DNA of 37,622 bases, from assembly GCA_003131685.1 (NCBI GenBank), contig PKWB01000183.1:11442-49063 (forward strand). Reading direction: 5' to 3'. Both the position numbers and the translations under genes were made by a program. This DNA comes from Candidatus Dormiibacterota bacterium. Lineage in GTDB: Bacteria; Chloroflexota; Dormibacteria; Aeolococcales; Aeolococcaceae. The notes beneath the pieces are model-generated. The model made no database searches and was not told the origin of the DNA. It was given only the letters and a program-made list of their open reading frames with translations. Of this stretch, positions 35,937 to 37,622 are shown piece after piece (the stretch's first letter is position 1; each line of letters begins with the position of its first letter).

Positions 35937-36593
35937 CCACTAGGAACGCCACCGAACCCAGACCAGTTCGGGACACGTAGCGCATACCGTCATCCTATGT
36001 CGCCTCATGGAGGCACGACTAGCTTCGGCACATCCGCAACCTCACAGGCCGCTTTGCGAGATGCAACTCTGACGGTTGCGTCTGCATACGGGCGCCCAGG
36101 CACCATGAGTTTGAGGGCGAGGACCCAACCCCCCAAGACGGAGCCCACCCTTCGCCTCCTTACCGGTCCAAACGTCATGCGCACCGCGACACCAACGTGG
36201 CATACGCGTCAACAGGATCGTCATCGTCTAGGGGTGCTGGGTCGTACGTAAGAAACCGGACTTCGGGGTGCGAGCACCCTCGCCTAACGGGCGGGTGAGC
36301 ATCAGCAGCATGGCGTCGCCAGACTGAACGATCCGCCCAATCGGCTTCGCACACGGCGTTGCATCCGAGGCAAAGCAGCGAATCTGATGTCTTCGTGCTT
36401 GGAGCGTCAGGCGAGACTCACCGCTGAAGCAGGGCAGGTGACGGACCCGGCAGCGCAGACTGATCGACGACACCGCCGGTTGTCGACGACCCGTGACGCG
36501 TCCACGCAAGCTGATCGAAGCTGACCACCACGACGACGCTCGGCGTACTCTTGAATCGCCGGGTCACGCGCTGCAGTCGCCACACTGGCAGGA

Positions 36594-37047
36594 TCACGTG
36601 CCGTGTCCAGCGACCGCCGCTGGCGCGATACGAGCCGAGGAGGTCTGCTGCGTGAGTCGGATCCACGGCGAACGAAACTCATGGCCGAGATCCAAGACGA
36701 TGTGAGCGCGGATTCGATCACCACAGCGGAAACCGGCCCGAAAGAGGTCTTCGAGAGCAAGGGCGCAGGTGTCCGTGGCTCCGCGGGAAATGGGTGGTCG
36801 GTCGTGCAAAGGTAGTCGTAGCGCGGCGGCTTGCGATTCGATGCGCAGCCAGTCGATATTGGCGGGGTAGTGGCCTCGGTTGCGGATGAGTACCCGGACG
36901 CCCTCGCCCCCCGAGGTTGTTTGCGCGGACACCAGTCGAGGGCGCACCGAGATACGGAGGTCGTTCAAGGTGCGCGATGAGACGAAACGTGAGATCGACG
37001 ATGACGCCGGCGGCCGCGCAAATTGCGAGTAGGAGCTCAGATGACAT
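36594..37047 (-). pseudogene. Small membrane-anchored protein split by a frameshift near 36971
   Basis: Strong SD (AAGGAGGGAACCG) before the ATG at 37047: MSSELLLAICAAAGVIVDLTFRLIAHL, then frame change to NDLRISVRPRLVSAQTTSGGEGVRVLIRNRGHYPANIDWLRIES... ending at 36594. Confidence 0.55.
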
Positions 37048-37140
37048 CGGTTCCCTCCTTGTGTGGTCGCGTGGCGGCGAATTGCGAGCCGCTGCGTGAC
37101 GATGCACGTCGCGTCGCAACCTGTCGACTCGCGTTGGCAT

Positions 37141-37524
37141 TCACCATGCGTTATTCATGACACATCGGACGTGGGTTAGACAAATGTCTACAGTGGCGCC
37201 GGTCAACCCGAGTTGACCAAGCGTCACCGCTGGCGCGCCTCTCTCAGGTTGAGGTCGGTGCAACTGCTCTACGTGTGATTCGGCTCGTAATGGCCCTTGA
37301 TTCGCCAGCTGATCCAGGACCAGCGTCTTGGTCGCACGCCACTTGCACTCGTCTCCGAATGGCCGGCGCGTAGGCGGCAGCAACGTGAGCAACGTGGGCA
37401 CCTGTCGCCAGCGTTGCTGCGCGAAGAGTTGCAACGCGCTGCTGGTCATCACGAGGTAGGCGACGAAGACCACTCCAACGAGGATGAACGCCACTACTTG
37501 ATGAGTGGGAGCAAGCGCGAGCAC
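37141..37524 (-). CDS. Hypothetical protein with N-terminal hydrophobic segment
   Basis: MLALAPTHQVVAFILVGVVFVAYLVMTSSALQLFAQQRWRQ; plausible but weak support. Confidence 0.35.
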   Translation of the reverse strand: MLALAPTHQVVAFILVGVVFVAYLVMTSSALQLFAQQRWRQVPTLLTLLPPTRRPFGDECKWRATKTLVLDQLANQGPLRAESHVEQLHRPQPERGAPAVTLGQLGLTGATVDICLTHVRCVMNNAW

Positions 37525-37622
37525 GGCGACCGCGATGCCAAGCAGCCCGAGCCCACCGCGAGGAAGGTTCCGCCCTTGGCGACGAGGGTATCGGCCGCGG
37601 CTAGCCCGGATCTTTCAGTAAG

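Noticed and set aside
1-37622. CRISPR arrays, rRNA genes, complete phage modules
   Set aside because: No regularly spaced direct repeats, rRNA-like sequence or recognisable phage structural/integrase genes seen. The internal repeats are protein-level (propeller, FN3, YD).

Overview
High-GC bacterial accessory region; taxon cannot be determined from the sequence alone. Left part (about 1-9 kb): a large unknown protein and a GAF-domain protein; a complete IS256-family insertion (2735-4170) with imperfect terminal inverted repeats and a perfect 8-bp target duplication (CCGACGCG); a 46-nt 3' fragment of tRNA-Pro(GGG) that looks like an att-site scar; a decayed transposase-like pseudogene; and a compact three-gene operon (unknown hydrophobic protein / HTH protein / SecB-like protein, 7702-9062). 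That operon resembles a toxin-antitoxin-chaperone (TAC) module. It is driven by a nearly symmetric divergent promoter region with two GTTTA-N8-TAAAC operators, one over each -10 element. Centre (9.4-31.3 kb): two giant secreted RHS/YD-repeat proteins. One carries an N-terminal seven-repeat propeller-like region, the other repeated beta domains plus FN3 domains. Each is followed by a small polytopic membrane protein (candidate immunity partner). Between them lie a TetR-SDR-SRPBCC-SRPBCC operon and two lipoproteins. Right part (31.9-37.5 kb): an alpha/beta-hydrolase-like gene, a membrane/IPT-TIG protein, a ZU5-like protein and small unknown genes. Three of these appear broken by single frameshifts, and one is preceded by a hairpin-rich leader. 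The best candidate for an undescribed system is the TAC-like divergon at about 7.05-9.06 kb; the two RHS toxin/membrane-partner pairs come second. All family calls are by eye, with no database search.
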